This document shows positions 25,633 through 33,423 of a stretch of DNA of 64,000 nucleotides, one piece after another; the stretch's first letter is position 1; every line of letters starts with the position of its first letter. Origin of the DNA: Mycobacterium lentiflavum (GTDB lineage Bacteria; Actinomycetota; Actinomycetes; Mycobacteriales; Mycobacteriaceae); the NCBI RefSeq assembly GCF_022374895.2, contig NZ_CP092424.2:160739-224738 (forward strand), given 5' to 3'. A program made the translations under genes and the position numbers. The notes under the pieces were generated by a model. That model had not been told where the DNA came from, searched no databases, and worked only from the letters and a program-made list of their open reading frames with translations.

Positions 25633-26522
25633 TGGGCCGCGGTGGTGTCAAGACGTTCGATGCGCTCGTTGATGAGGTCGGTGACAAGTCATCTGTTGAC
25701 GGCAGCGCGAACACTCCCGTCGTGGCCCCGCGATCGGGCATGTCGCGGTCGGTGGCTCTTCGTGATCTGGTGGGTAACCCACACAACCCGCGTGATTCCG
25801 TCGGTGACCTTGACGAGTTGGCGTCCATCGTTGAGTTCCAACTACAGCCCGTGGTCGCCGTTACCCGAGGTGCATTTCAAGCGCTCTATCCCGAAACCAC
25901 CATATCGGCGCGGTGGGTAGTCATCATCGGCAACCGGCGCCTGGCCGCTGCTCACAAGTTCGGCCGCCCAGAGCTCGACATCGTGATCAAAGACGAGCTC
26001 GCTAAAGATCGCGCAACGTTGCTCACCGCCGTCATCTCCGAAAACGTCGACCGGTCAGGATTCGACGTGATCGAGGAAGCCAAAGCTGTTGAACGGCTCG
26101 TGGGGGAGTACGGCAGCGCTGACGCCGCCGCCGAGCACCTTCGCAAGAGCAAGACCTGGGTGTCACACCGGCGCGCACTACTCAAACTCGCACCGGATCT
26201 TCAGGAAGCCACCCGCCGAGGCGATCTGGCGATTCGCGAAGCGCGCACACTTGCCCAAGTTCCGCTCGCGCAACAGGTCGCCCGATGGAACGCCGCCCGC
26301 GGCCGACACGGTGACGGTGCCAACGCCCAGGACGACGCCGGGGAGCGCGATTCGGAATCAGCTGCCAAAAACGGCGCCACGACACCGCCGCTGCGCACCG
26401 TGACGCGGGCGCTTCGCAAGTTCGACACCGACCCAAGCGCGCTGGCGCTAGCCTTACGCGATCAACTTGGCGATACCGGGGCCAAGCTGCTGGTCACCCA
26501 GCTCAGGAAAATCCTGAAATAG
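25632..26522 (+). CDS. parB: ParB centromere-binding protein
   Basis: This 296-residue ParB/Spo0J-family protein has an N-terminal ParB/Srx-like nucleotide-binding fold (LRDLVGNPHNPRDSVGDLDELASIVE, then WVVIIGNRRLAAAHKFG in place of the usual GERR motif). A helix-turn-helix follows (AAEHLRKSKTWVSHRRALLKLAPDLQEATRRGDL), and a C-terminal dimerisation region. ParB binds parS and spreads along DNA using CTP; here the usual GxRRxxA is present as GNRRLAAA. It is directly coupled to parA. The likely targets are the three 18-bp palindromes. Confidence 0.93.
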   Translation: MGRGGVKTFDALVDEVGDKSSVDGSANTPVVAPRSGMSRSVALRDLVGNPHNPRDSVGDLDELASIVEFQLQPVVAVTRGAFQALYPETTISARWVVIIGNRRLAAAHKFGRPELDIVIKDELAKDRATLLTAVISENVDRSGFDVIEEAKAVERLVGEYGSADAAAEHLRKSKTWVSHRRALLKLAPDLQEATRRGDLAIREARTLAQVPLAQQVARWNAARGRHGDGANAQDDAGERDSESAAKNGATTPPLRTVTRALRKFDTDPSALALALRDQLGDTGAKLLVTQLRKILK

Positions 26523-26530
26523 CGCGCAGG

Positions 26531-26556
26531 GGTCAGTTTTCCGCGGAAAACTGACC
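26531..26556. promoter_or_regulatory. parS-like palindrome 3, extended to 26 bp
   Basis: Nine bases after parB. The 18-bp core AGTTTTCCGCGGAAAACT (26535-26552) is extended on both sides by GGTC and GACC, giving a perfect 26-bp palindrome, the strongest of the three sites. Confidence 0.85.
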
Positions 26557-26810
26557 TATCCATACAGGTCACGAAACATATTCTACGTGCGCCCGCGGCT
26601 GAAATCCGCTGGGCGTCAAACGCTTTCACCGCGAGGCATTCGGAACGGCAGGTCATGGTCGCCCCGACAGTGACCCGCGAGGGCTAGCAGCCACGTGCCT
26701 GGCGCGCGCTGTCGGCTGTTGCCGGTTGAGTGGTCGGTTGTAGTCGCTGCGGAACAACCCCGAGATGGGGTGCGGGTCGTGTGACCATCGCTACGGCGCG
26801 CTGATCGGCG

Positions 26811-27524
26811 AAGTTGGTGGTGGTGATAGCCGCTTGGGTGGGGTGTGGGTGATACTGCCTGCTATGACCTCGCTCGATGAGCTGGTGGCCGAGGCTGGCC
26901 GTGCGCTCGGCGATGGGCGCAGGCTGTTTGGGGCCTCGCCAGTGACGACCGCCGGCTGGTCGTCGACGCCGGCGTTGGTGACTGTTCGCCAGGGTGTGGC
27001 CAAGGCGGGGCAGGCCGCTGCTGCTGGTTGGGGTGGGGCGGCCGCCGCGAGTTACGGGATCGCGAACCGGGGTCAGCAGTTCGCTCTCGATGGTGCGATC
27101 GGCGGCGATAACGCCACTGGACCGCCGTTGATCGGCAGCGGCCAGAGCGCTGGTCGCGGTGGCGGGCGCATGGATGGGGTGATCACCGATACCCGTTCGG
27201 GGGTGGCCGCGATCGCCCCGGCGACCGGGACGCCGGCGGGGAAACGGGAGTTGGTGACTCATCTGCAAGGGCAGCTGGACCGGGCCAAGGAGCTGTTGCG
27301 GGTCTCTGAGCGGCGCAACGTTGAGCTGGCGCGGCTGATCCAGCAGGGTTCGGCCGGGTATGGCGGGATGGGCGGTGGCGCCCCGATGGCCGGGGGTGGC
27401 GGCCCGATGGGTGGTGCGCCGATGGGCATGGGCGGTGGTGGGGGAGTGGGCAGCCCGCTGGCGTCGCTTCCCGGCCTCAGTAGCGCCCTTTCGGCCCTCG
27501 ACCGCGGCGACCACCACACCAACC
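26811..27524 (+). repeat. 714-bp direct repeat, copy 1
   Basis: It begins AAGTTGGTGGTGGTGATAGC and ends CACACCAACC; it appears identical base for base to 27955-28668, offset by 1144 bases. It contains the promoter-proximal 53 bases and the first 220 codons of the adjacent substrate gene. Flanking sequence differs on both sides. The 254 bases before it (26557-26810) contain no gene I can support. Confidence 0.93.
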
Positions 27525-27949
27525 ACCACCCTGGCGACGAGCTAACCCTGGCCACCGAACCCGCTGGCCCCAGTGCAGAGCGTGTGCGCGCAGCCATCCG
27601 CAAGGCCCTCGATATTGAGGGCATCCACGATCCGGTGGCCCGCGCTCGGTGGGAAGCCGGGATGATGCTGGTCGCCAAGCGCGAGTCCGGATTTAACAAC
27701 GGCGCTCGAAACCACGACGACAGAAACGCCCGAAACGGGGATCCGAGCGACGGGTCCTGGCAGTTCACCGGGGGGACCTTCCGGCAATATCATCAGCCCG
27801 GCACGTCGGGCAGCCGATCCGACGACGTGGCAGAAGCATGCGCGTTCATCAACTATGCCCGTGGCCGCTACCACGTTGCGGTCGATGCGTCGAACCTGGC
27901 GGCCAATATCCAACAGGCCGATCCCACCCGTCCACCGAAAGGTTATTAA
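26864..27949 (+). CDS. ESX-type substrate with lytic-transglycosylase-like C-terminus
   Basis: This is a 361-residue protein. Residues 1-160 form a DUF4226-like helical domain (MTSLDELVAEAGRALGDGRRL) likely to direct ESX export, and 165-205 are a Gly/Met/Pro linker. The rest is a lysozyme-like module with the catalytic glutamate in AKRESGFNNGARNH and the family features GSWQFTGGTFRQYHQPG and FINYARGRYHV. It would cut peptidoglycan glycan strands. The first 220 codons are in the 714-bp repeat shared with the next gene. M. tuberculosis has a comparable DUF4226-NlpC/P60 pairing at Rv0024-Rv0026. A role in wall opening for transfer is inference. Confidence 0.83.
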   Translation: MTSLDELVAEAGRALGDGRRLFGASPVTTAGWSSTPALVTVRQGVAKAGQAAAAGWGGAAAASYGIANRGQQFALDGAIGGDNATGPPLIGSGQSAGRGGGRMDGVITDTRSGVAAIAPATGTPAGKRELVTHLQGQLDRAKELLRVSERRNVELARLIQQGSAGYGGMGGGAPMAGGGGPMGGAPMGMGGGGGVGSPLASLPGLSSALSALDRGDHHTNHHPGDELTLATEPAGPSAERVRAAIRKALDIEGIHDPVARARWEAGMMLVAKRESGFNNGARNHDDRNARNGDPSDGSWQFTGGTFRQYHQPGTSGSRSDDVAEACAFINYARGRYHVAVDASNLAANIQQADPTRPPKGY

Positions 27950-27954
27950 GACCA

Positions 27955-28668
27955 AAGTTGGTGGTGGTGATAGCCGCTTGGGTGGGGTGTGGGTGATACT
28001 GCCTGCTATGACCTCGCTCGATGAGCTGGTGGCCGAGGCTGGCCGTGCGCTCGGCGATGGGCGCAGGCTGTTTGGGGCCTCGCCAGTGACGACCGCCGGC
28101 TGGTCGTCGACGCCGGCGTTGGTGACTGTTCGCCAGGGTGTGGCCAAGGCGGGGCAGGCCGCTGCTGCTGGTTGGGGTGGGGCGGCCGCCGCGAGTTACG
28201 GGATCGCGAACCGGGGTCAGCAGTTCGCTCTCGATGGTGCGATCGGCGGCGATAACGCCACTGGACCGCCGTTGATCGGCAGCGGCCAGAGCGCTGGTCG
28301 CGGTGGCGGGCGCATGGATGGGGTGATCACCGATACCCGTTCGGGGGTGGCCGCGATCGCCCCGGCGACCGGGACGCCGGCGGGGAAACGGGAGTTGGTG
28401 ACTCATCTGCAAGGGCAGCTGGACCGGGCCAAGGAGCTGTTGCGGGTCTCTGAGCGGCGCAACGTTGAGCTGGCGCGGCTGATCCAGCAGGGTTCGGCCG
28501 GGTATGGCGGGATGGGCGGTGGCGCCCCGATGGCCGGGGGTGGCGGCCCGATGGGTGGTGCGCCGATGGGCATGGGCGGTGGTGGGGGAGTGGGCAGCCC
28601 GCTGGCGTCGCTTCCCGGCCTCAGTAGCGCCCTTTCGGCCCTCGACCGCGGCGACCACCACACCAACC
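27955..28668 (+). repeat. 714-bp direct repeat, copy 2
   Basis: The second copy of the repeat at 26811-27524, starting six bases after the stop of the first substrate gene. No difference between the copies was noticed by eye, implying recent duplication or ongoing gene conversion. The downstream junction lies within the linker between export domain and hydrolase domain. Confidence 0.93.
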
Positions 28669-29051
28669 CAGATCTAGCTGACACCCACGATGCGGCCATC
28701 GGCGGTGGTGGTCCATTAGCGCGCATCGCAGTCAAAGCGGCGCTGACGCGCTTAGGGCGTCCCTACGTGTGGGGAGCCAAGGGGCCCAATCAGTTTGACT
28801 GCTCGGGCCTGGTCCACTGGGCTTATGCGCAAGCTGGCATCACCTTGGGTCCAGACACCTACACCCAGGTCCACCAGGGTGCCGCGGTGGGTCACGGACA
28901 GGTCCAAGCCGGAGACCTGATCTTCCCTCACGCGGGACACGTGATGCTCGCGATCAGCCCTACCCAAGTGGTCGAGGCCCAACAATCCGGCGTGCCGGTC
29001 AAGATCTCGCCGATGCCATCCTCGTACGTGGCGCGCCGGCCGACGGGGTAG
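28008..29051 (+). CDS. ESX-type substrate with NlpC/P60 peptidase C-terminus
   Basis: This is a 347-residue protein. Residues 1-220 are identical to the preceding gene. The C-terminal 115 residues are an NlpC/P60 cysteine peptidase: GRPYVWGAKGPNQFDCSGLVHWAY with the catalytic Cys, then LIFPHAGHVMLAI with the His, and EAQQSG near the third site. It would cleave peptide cross-links between D-Glu and DAP in peptidoglycan. With its neighbour it forms a pair cutting both glycan and peptide bonds. It lacks a Sec signal, consistent with ESX export. Its 3' end overlaps the convergent XRE gene by 53 bases. Confidence 0.85.
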   Translation: MTSLDELVAEAGRALGDGRRLFGASPVTTAGWSSTPALVTVRQGVAKAGQAAAAGWGGAAAASYGIANRGQQFALDGAIGGDNATGPPLIGSGQSAGRGGGRMDGVITDTRSGVAAIAPATGTPAGKRELVTHLQGQLDRAKELLRVSERRNVELARLIQQGSAGYGGMGGGAPMAGGGGPMGGAPMGMGGGGGVGSPLASLPGLSSALSALDRGDHHTNPDLADTHDAAIGGGGPLARIAVKAALTRLGRPYVWGAKGPNQFDCSGLVHWAYAQAGITLGPDTYTQVHQGAAVGHGQVQAGDLIFPHAGHVMLAISPTQVVEAQQSGVPVKISPMPSSYVARRPTG

Positions 29052-29625
29052 CGCTTTCGTCCGCTGCGGCGTCACGGATGATGTCTCGATATTCGTGTAA
29101 TTGCGTTAGCGCCGACATGGTTTCACTAAACGATGATCCGCCGACGTGTGGCAGGCTCGCAGCGATCAGCGACTCTAGCTGCAACAGTTGGGTATCGAGA
29201 TCGCGCAGCGCCGCCTTTGCCTGCGGATTATTGCTCTGAGACACCAGGATCTGCGTACACGTTGCGGCGATGGCCGCCACAGCTGTAGCAATCCCCAGCG
29301 CCTGCAGGTTGGTCCGAGGATCGGTCGGCGCCGGAGTCGGTGTCGGCGCCGTGGCGGGCCGCGGCGCGGATTGCGGGATGGGCTGTCCGCGGCGCAGCGC
29401 GTCAAGAGCGCCACGCGGCCATTGCAAGGCGTCTTCGAACTTGGCGCGGTTGACGCGATGGGGAAACGACTTCCCGCGCTCCAGCAGCGCAGCGGTGTTC
29501 AGCGACACGTCGGCGGCTTCGGCTAACTCCCGCTGCGTTTCGAACCCGACTTCGAGCCGGCGGTCGGCGACTGCCTTGCCCACCCGCTCCAACGGGGTCT
29601 CATCAGTTGGGGCTGACGTGCTCAC
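28999..29625 (-). CDS. XRE-family regulator with membrane-like helix
   Basis: This is a 208-residue protein from a GTG preceded by GAAGGGAT; an ATG nine codons upstream is an alternative. The N-terminus holds an XRE helix-turn-helix (ETQRELAEAADVSLNTAALLERGKSFPHRVNRAKFEDALQWP). A Pro-rich linker follows, a hydrophobic stretch (about residues 112-128, ALGIATAVAAIAATCTQIL) that could be a membrane helix, and a helical C-terminus. The motif LQWPRGALDALRRG is shared with the FHA-HTH protein at 56053 (LQWPHGTIERIRRG), so the two are paralogous regulators. A palindrome lies just upstream. Confidence 0.82.
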   Translation of the reverse strand: MSTSAPTDETPLERVGKAVADRRLEVGFETQRELAEAADVSLNTAALLERGKSFPHRVNRAKFEDALQWPRGALDALRRGQPIPQSAPRPATAPTPTPAPTDPRTNLQALGIATAVAAIAATCTQILVSQSNNPQAKAALRDLDTQLLQLESLIAASLPHVGGSSFSETMSALTQLHEYRDIIRDAAADESATPSAGAPRTRMASARS

Positions 29626-29681
29626 CGCATCCCTTCGATATCGCGAGTCCATGTTGACCGACGACCATTAGCTACTTCCAA

Positions 29682-29700
29682 GTCAACTATAGAAGTTGAC
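29682..29700. promoter_or_regulatory. Likely operator of the XRE gene
   Basis: GTCAACT-ATAGA-AGTTGAC, a perfect inverted repeat with 7-bp arms, lies 30-57 bases upstream of the possible starts. A related TGTTGACC is at 29652-29659. This is probably an autoregulatory site. The remaining bases to 29971 hold the WhiB promoter region, including GTTGCC and GGCAAC inverted at 29881 and 29922. Confidence 0.6.
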
Positions 29701-29971
29701 CACATTCACGCACGCTTGGACACGTAAGACGCCAGGATTCCGCGCGACTGAATGAACAGCAATACACATGATTAAGCGGGATCTGCGCGACCCGAGATAG
29801 AGCTAGCCCGCCGTGTCTGCATCATACAGAGCCATTTACCTGTGCGAATGCGTGGCTAGGAAACCTTTGTCCGCCCTGGTGTTGCCTAGAACAGCGTAAG
29901 CAGCTATAAACGTCTACAAGAGGCAACGTACACAGATACATGCACAGCTATGGTTAAGAACGGAGATTGCT

Positions 29972-30391
29972 GTGACAAACATCCGGCCCTTAAAAGCAGA
30001 CACTGGCCTGTGCGAGTACGAGGACCGCGACAAGTGGTTCAGGGCCTATAGCGGCGAACGAGAGGCCGCCGCGATCTGCACTAACTGCCCCATCATCGTC
30101 AGCTGCGCTCAGCGCGCTCTGAAACTGGGCGTCACCGATGGCGTGTGGGCATCGGTCCCGCTACCGGGCTCCCGAAATGCCGACGCTCTGCGAGAGGCTC
30201 GCGCGCGTCTGCAGGAAGTGGTCGACCGCTACCAGCGCCAGCCTGCGGAATGGCGGCGCCGGTCCCTGCAGATTCGCCAGGCTGTGCACTTCGCCGCCAC
30301 CCAACGCGAACAACGCCGCCGCCACGCAGCAGCGGCCACCCGCCACGCGCCCGTGGCGTCCCCAGCCCTCACGGAGCGAGCCAGTGCCTAG
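29972..30391 (+). CDS. WhiB-family iron-sulfur regulator
   Basis: This 139-residue protein has the four WhiB cysteines: LCEYED, then ICTNCPIIVSC (C-x2-C-x5-C), and the turn motif GVTDGVWAS where GVWGG is usual. WhiB proteins bind a 4Fe-4S cluster and the housekeeping sigma factor to control transcription. The GTG start has GGAG nine bases upstream. The C-terminal RQAVHFAATQREQRRRHAAA is basic and may contact DNA. It heads a tightly overlapping operon. A second, similar copy on the opposite strand is at 52455-52997. Confidence 0.93.
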   Translation: MTNIRPLKADTGLCEYEDRDKWFRAYSGEREAAAICTNCPIIVSCAQRALKLGVTDGVWASVPLPGSRNADALREARARLQEVVDRYQRQPAEWRRRSLQIRQAVHFAATQREQRRRHAAAATRHAPVASPALTERASA

Positions 30392-30944
30392 CACCAGCGC
30401 GGCCACCCGCATCCTGCGCGACGATCTGCTCGCCCAATTACGCAGTGCGCAACGCCCCCTGACCACAGCACACCTGCGCGGTCACGCCCCAGCGGTACCC
30501 GTCGCCGGCACCGCCGTGTCCTGCCCTCCCATCCAGGAACAGATCTACCGCGTCCTCTGCGCTCTTGAACGCCAAGGCCTCGTCAAACGAGGATCCGCCC
30601 CAGGCCGCGAAGTCACGTGGCTGCCGGCCCCAAATCCCGCCGACCGCGAAATCGCCGCCCTAGAAGCCACTTTCACCGACTCCACCACGGTGCAGCGCGC
30701 CGACCGCCCAGCCATCGCACGCGCCAGCGAACATCTCAGCGCAGGCGCCCGCTGCGCGCACCGGATCGCCATCGACGGCGATGACCACACCGCAGCGGCC
30801 ACGCTCTCGCATGTGCTCATCCACTGTGCCGACTTGCTGGCGCACACCACAACACTTGAAAACCTGCCCGCTGTCAACGGCGGCGGGGGAGTGGTTGCGT
30901 TGCGCGGCAACCTGATCGACAACGGCAGTGAGGTTCGGCAATGA
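30384..30944 (+). CDS. Winged-helix DNA-binding protein
   Basis: This is a 186-residue protein with a GTG start eight bases before the WhiB stop. Residues 5-85 resemble a winged helix: TRILRDDLLAQLRSAQRPLTTAHLRGHAP, then PPIQEQIYRVLCALERQGLVKRG and a wing REVTWLPAP. The C-terminal half is helical (RASEHLSAGARCAHRIAIDGDDHTAAATLSHVLIHCADLLAHT). It probably acts with WhiB in regulating plasmid genes. A decayed copy accompanies the second WhiB at 52.3-52.6 kb, showing the two genes travel together. Confidence 0.75.
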   Translation: MPSTSAATRILRDDLLAQLRSAQRPLTTAHLRGHAPAVPVAGTAVSCPPIQEQIYRVLCALERQGLVKRGSAPGREVTWLPAPNPADREIAALEATFTDSTTVQRADRPAIARASEHLSAGARCAHRIAIDGDDHTAAATLSHVLIHCADLLAHTTTLENLPAVNGGGGVVALRGNLIDNGSEVRQ

Positions 30945-31429
30945 TCACATGTCCGCTTCAAGCGGCGTTAAGCGATCGTGTTCCTGAAATCGCCAGACGC
31001 CTCGTCGAAGTTGTCGCCATCGCACGCGATCCTGGCCTACGATCCAAAGTCGCAGTCAGAGCCCGCATTCCGGGGATCAACCCAGTCGGCGTCTGCATTG
31101 GGCGGGGTGGGCTTCGAATCGCCGACGTCGAAAAGCGCTTACACGGCGAACGGGTCAGCATCATCGCCCACGACAGCGATCCGGTCACATACGTGACAAA
31201 TGCCCTGGGCTTAACCGGCGCCACCGCTGAAGTCGCGAGCGCCGAGCAGCACCGGATACGCGTCTATGTCGACACCGCCGACTATCGGCTTGCAGTAGGC
31301 AAAGCGGGCAACAACATACAGCTCGCCCGACAGCTCACCGGCTGGAGCATCGAAATCTGCACCACAAACGGCGGCACCCGTCCCGCACCCACCGGCCGGC
31401 CCACCCAACGTCTCGCGCTAATCCAGTAG
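30941..31429 (+). CDS. Free-standing NusA-like KH-domain protein
   Basis: This is a 162-residue protein matching only the two KH domains of the elongation factor NusA. VPEIARRLVEVVAIARDPGLRSKVAVR corresponds to the start of KH1 in NusA, CIGRGGLRIADVEKRL carries a GxxG loop, and VGKAGNNIQLARQLTGWSIEI is the KH2 loop and helix. The N-terminal RNA-polymerase-binding domain and the S1 domain are absent (NusA is about 340 residues in mycobacteria). It could bind nut-like RNA, block chromosomal NusA, or act in antitermination. The ATG overlaps the previous stop (ATGA), so it belongs to the WhiB operon. Confidence 0.85.
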   Translation: MITCPLQAALSDRVPEIARRLVEVVAIARDPGLRSKVAVRARIPGINPVGVCIGRGGLRIADVEKRLHGERVSIIAHDSDPVTYVTNALGLTGATAEVASAEQHRIRVYVDTADYRLAVGKAGNNIQLARQLTGWSIEICTTNGGTRPAPTGRPTQRLALIQ

Positions 31430-31442
31430 GAAGGCACTTTTG

Positions 31443-31925
31443 ATGAGCACAGGGCAGTGTGTCACCTGTAACGATCTGCTCGGCCGCAACCTGCAGCCGG
31501 GACTCCGTGTTGCTCCCATCGCGCCCACCGATGCATCAGTGCCTGGCGCGCGAGCCCAAAGCACCTGCCCGCCTCGCGCACTGAGCACCGTCATCGGGTG
31601 CGCCGCAAGTCTTCTGGAAACCGCTGTCAACCACCACACCGGAATCGTTATCTGCGTCGCAATAACCGCCGCAGTGCTGGTGGCAGCCACTAGCCGTGCG
31701 TGGCGCGACGGTCCATGCGCGGCGCTACGCTCAATACGAAGCGCTGCCACCAATCGCACATCCCACGTCCTGATCGGCGTATTCACCCACGCCGGTGCGC
31801 CCGCCGAACTGTGCACGGCCAGCACCCCTTTGAGCGTGGCGGCCGCGGTGGTGTTCGTAGCCCTTCGACCTCGCCGACAAACTGCCTGCGCGCAGACCGT
31901 TTTCACTCGCAACGGGAGCTGGTAA
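31443..31925 (+). CDS. Putative membrane protein of the WhiB operon
   Basis: This is a 160-residue protein. An N-terminal cytoplasmic part contains CVTCNDLLGRNLQPG, a possible single zinc knuckle. One clear membrane helix spans about residues 68-84 (GIVICVAITAAVLVAA) and a second weaker one residues 129-142. The ATG at 31443 follows a GGAAGGCACT site. The stop overlaps the hydrolase ATG (TAATG). No family recognised. Confidence 0.65.
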   Translation: MSTGQCVTCNDLLGRNLQPGLRVAPIAPTDASVPGARAQSTCPPRALSTVIGCAASLLETAVNHHTGIVICVAITAAVLVAATSRAWRDGPCAALRSIRSAATNRTSHVLIGVFTHAGAPAELCTASTPLSVAAAVVFVALRPRRQTACAQTVFTRNGSW

Positions 31926-33019
31926 TGGCCAGCCCCGCACTGGCCCTACCAGCACCGGCCAGCAGCAAAACTCCACCACCGCTCGTCGCGGCGCCTTGGG
32001 TCCGACCGCGGCCCTCAACGCCGAGCAGCGCGCACCTGTGGTCTCACACCTGGGCGCCGGCAGCCACATCACCTCGGACACTCCGGGTCCCCACCGCCGA
32101 CGGTGTTGTGCTGGCAGTCAACGACTTTGGTTCCCGACACCCTCGACACACGATCGTCTTCCTCCACGGTCTATGCCTCAACAGCAGCACCTGGGATGCC
32201 CACATCGAACGGCTGCGCCGCGAATACGGACCCGACGTGCGGCTGATCAGCTACGACCACCGCGGTCACGGCAGATCAGGAAGCGCCGCACTGAGCAGCT
32301 ACACCATCGATCAGCTCGGCGATGACCTCGCCCAGGTGCTGCGCGCCCTCAACGTCGCCGGCTCCCTCACCGTTGTCGCGCACTCGATGGGTGGGATGAC
32401 AGTACTGGCCTACCTGCAGCGCCCCATACCCCAACGCCCCGCGGACCCCACCGGTCTTGTCCTAGTCGCCACCGCGGCAGGCAAGCTCACCGAACGCGGT
32501 CTGGGCCGACTGCTGGGCGCACCGGGTATCGCCAGACTGCTTACCCTGGGCACATACACCCCCGAGCACCTGTTGTGCGGATTCCTCAAGCCGGTATGTG
32601 CTGCGATGACCCACCTCGGCAACCGACTGCCGGCGTCGACCTTGGCCGCCATGACGCTGACCGCGTTGACCATGACAGCGCCGAGCACTGCGTTGGGATT
32701 CCTTCCCGCACTTCGCACTTACGACCTCTACCCGGCCCTGCACGCCATTCGCGCACGAACCACCATCATCAGCGGCGCAGCTGATCCCATCACCCCGCCA
32801 GCTCATGGCCGCGACATGGCCGCCGCCATCCCCGGCGCGCGCTACATCAGTGTGCCCGGCGCCGGTCACATGTTGCCGCGACAAGCCTCCGCGGTCATCG
32901 ACCGAGCCATCGCCGACGCAATGACCCCATGGCCGATTCGGCAGACGCCTACACGCACAGCCCGAAGCGGGCCATCGCAGTGCAGCACCGGGCACGATCG
33001 CCAGGAATCGGGATCATGA
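31925..33019 (+). CDS. Alpha/beta-hydrolase
   Basis: This 364-residue protein has an alpha/beta-hydrolase fold: oxyanion loop FLHGLCLNSSTW, nucleophile elbow VVAHSMGGMTV (Ser in AHSMGG), acid in SGAADPITPP and the catalytic His in PGAGHMLPR. Such enzymes hydrolyse esters or lipids; the substrate is unknown. The N-terminal 50 residues are Pro/Ala-rich and may be a linker rather than a signal peptide. It overlaps both neighbours (TAATG and ATGA), so it is co-translated in the WhiB operon. Confidence 0.88.
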   Translation: MASPALALPAPASSKTPPPLVAAPWVRPRPSTPSSAHLWSHTWAPAATSPRTLRVPTADGVVLAVNDFGSRHPRHTIVFLHGLCLNSSTWDAHIERLRREYGPDVRLISYDHRGHGRSGSAALSSYTIDQLGDDLAQVLRALNVAGSLTVVAHSMGGMTVLAYLQRPIPQRPADPTGLVLVATAAGKLTERGLGRLLGAPGIARLLTLGTYTPEHLLCGFLKPVCAAMTHLGNRLPASTLAAMTLTALTMTAPSTALGFLPALRTYDLYPALHAIRARTTIISGAADPITPPAHGRDMAAAIPGARYISVPGAGHMLPRQASAVIDRAIADAMTPWPIRQTPTRTARSGPSQCSTGHDRQESGS

Positions 33020-33423
33020 CGTCGTCGACTCCTCACGCGGTGCGCGACCTCGCCTCACGGCGAGTGCAGCATCAGGACCTCGCCCAGCCCGACTACTGTG
33101 ATCCACCGCTCGGCCCATGCCCTGTGTGGTGTGAAAAGCCCGCCGGGCACGAATGGGATGACGCCTGGGAAGCCGGGCCCGTGCGCTTTCACACCCGGCG
33201 ACGCCAGATCACCAAGTACCAATCGATAACCGTCGAGGAAGTCGAACAATTCACCAGCCAAGGACCCACACGTCAGCGTGACATCGTCTTCGACGCCCAG
33301 TCGCCGACTCCATGGGATGTCCCCACCGCCCGCCGCGCCCAACGCCTGCTTGGGCAAGCACTCGCCATCGCCGCTGCCGAACCCGAGCCCGATAACCATT
33401 CCAGCCCAACAGGTATGCGATGA
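33016..33423 (+). CDS. Small Trp/Cys-rich protein, DUF6907-like
   Basis: This is a 135-residue protein. YCDPPLGPCPVWCEKPAGHEWDDAWEAGPVRFHTR has the Cys/Trp/His arrangement seen in small actinobacterial phage or regulatory proteins sometimes classed as DUF6907. The ATG at 33016 overlaps the hydrolase stop; an earlier in-frame ATG at 32929 would overlap the hydrolase by 90 bases and is less likely. Function unknown. Confidence 0.72.
   Translation: MTSSTPHAVRDLASRRVQHQDLAQPDYCDPPLGPCPVWCEKPAGHEWDDAWEAGPVRFHTRRRQITKYQSITVEEVEQFTSQGPTRQRDIVFDAQSPTPWDVPTARRAQRLLGQALAIAAAEPEPDNHSSPTGMR

Noticed and set aside
26684..28661. Long minus-strand frames opposite the two hydrolase genes, identical in both copies
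   Set aside because: They are Arg/His-rich shadows of the duplicated coding strand; their identity only reflects the DNA repeat.
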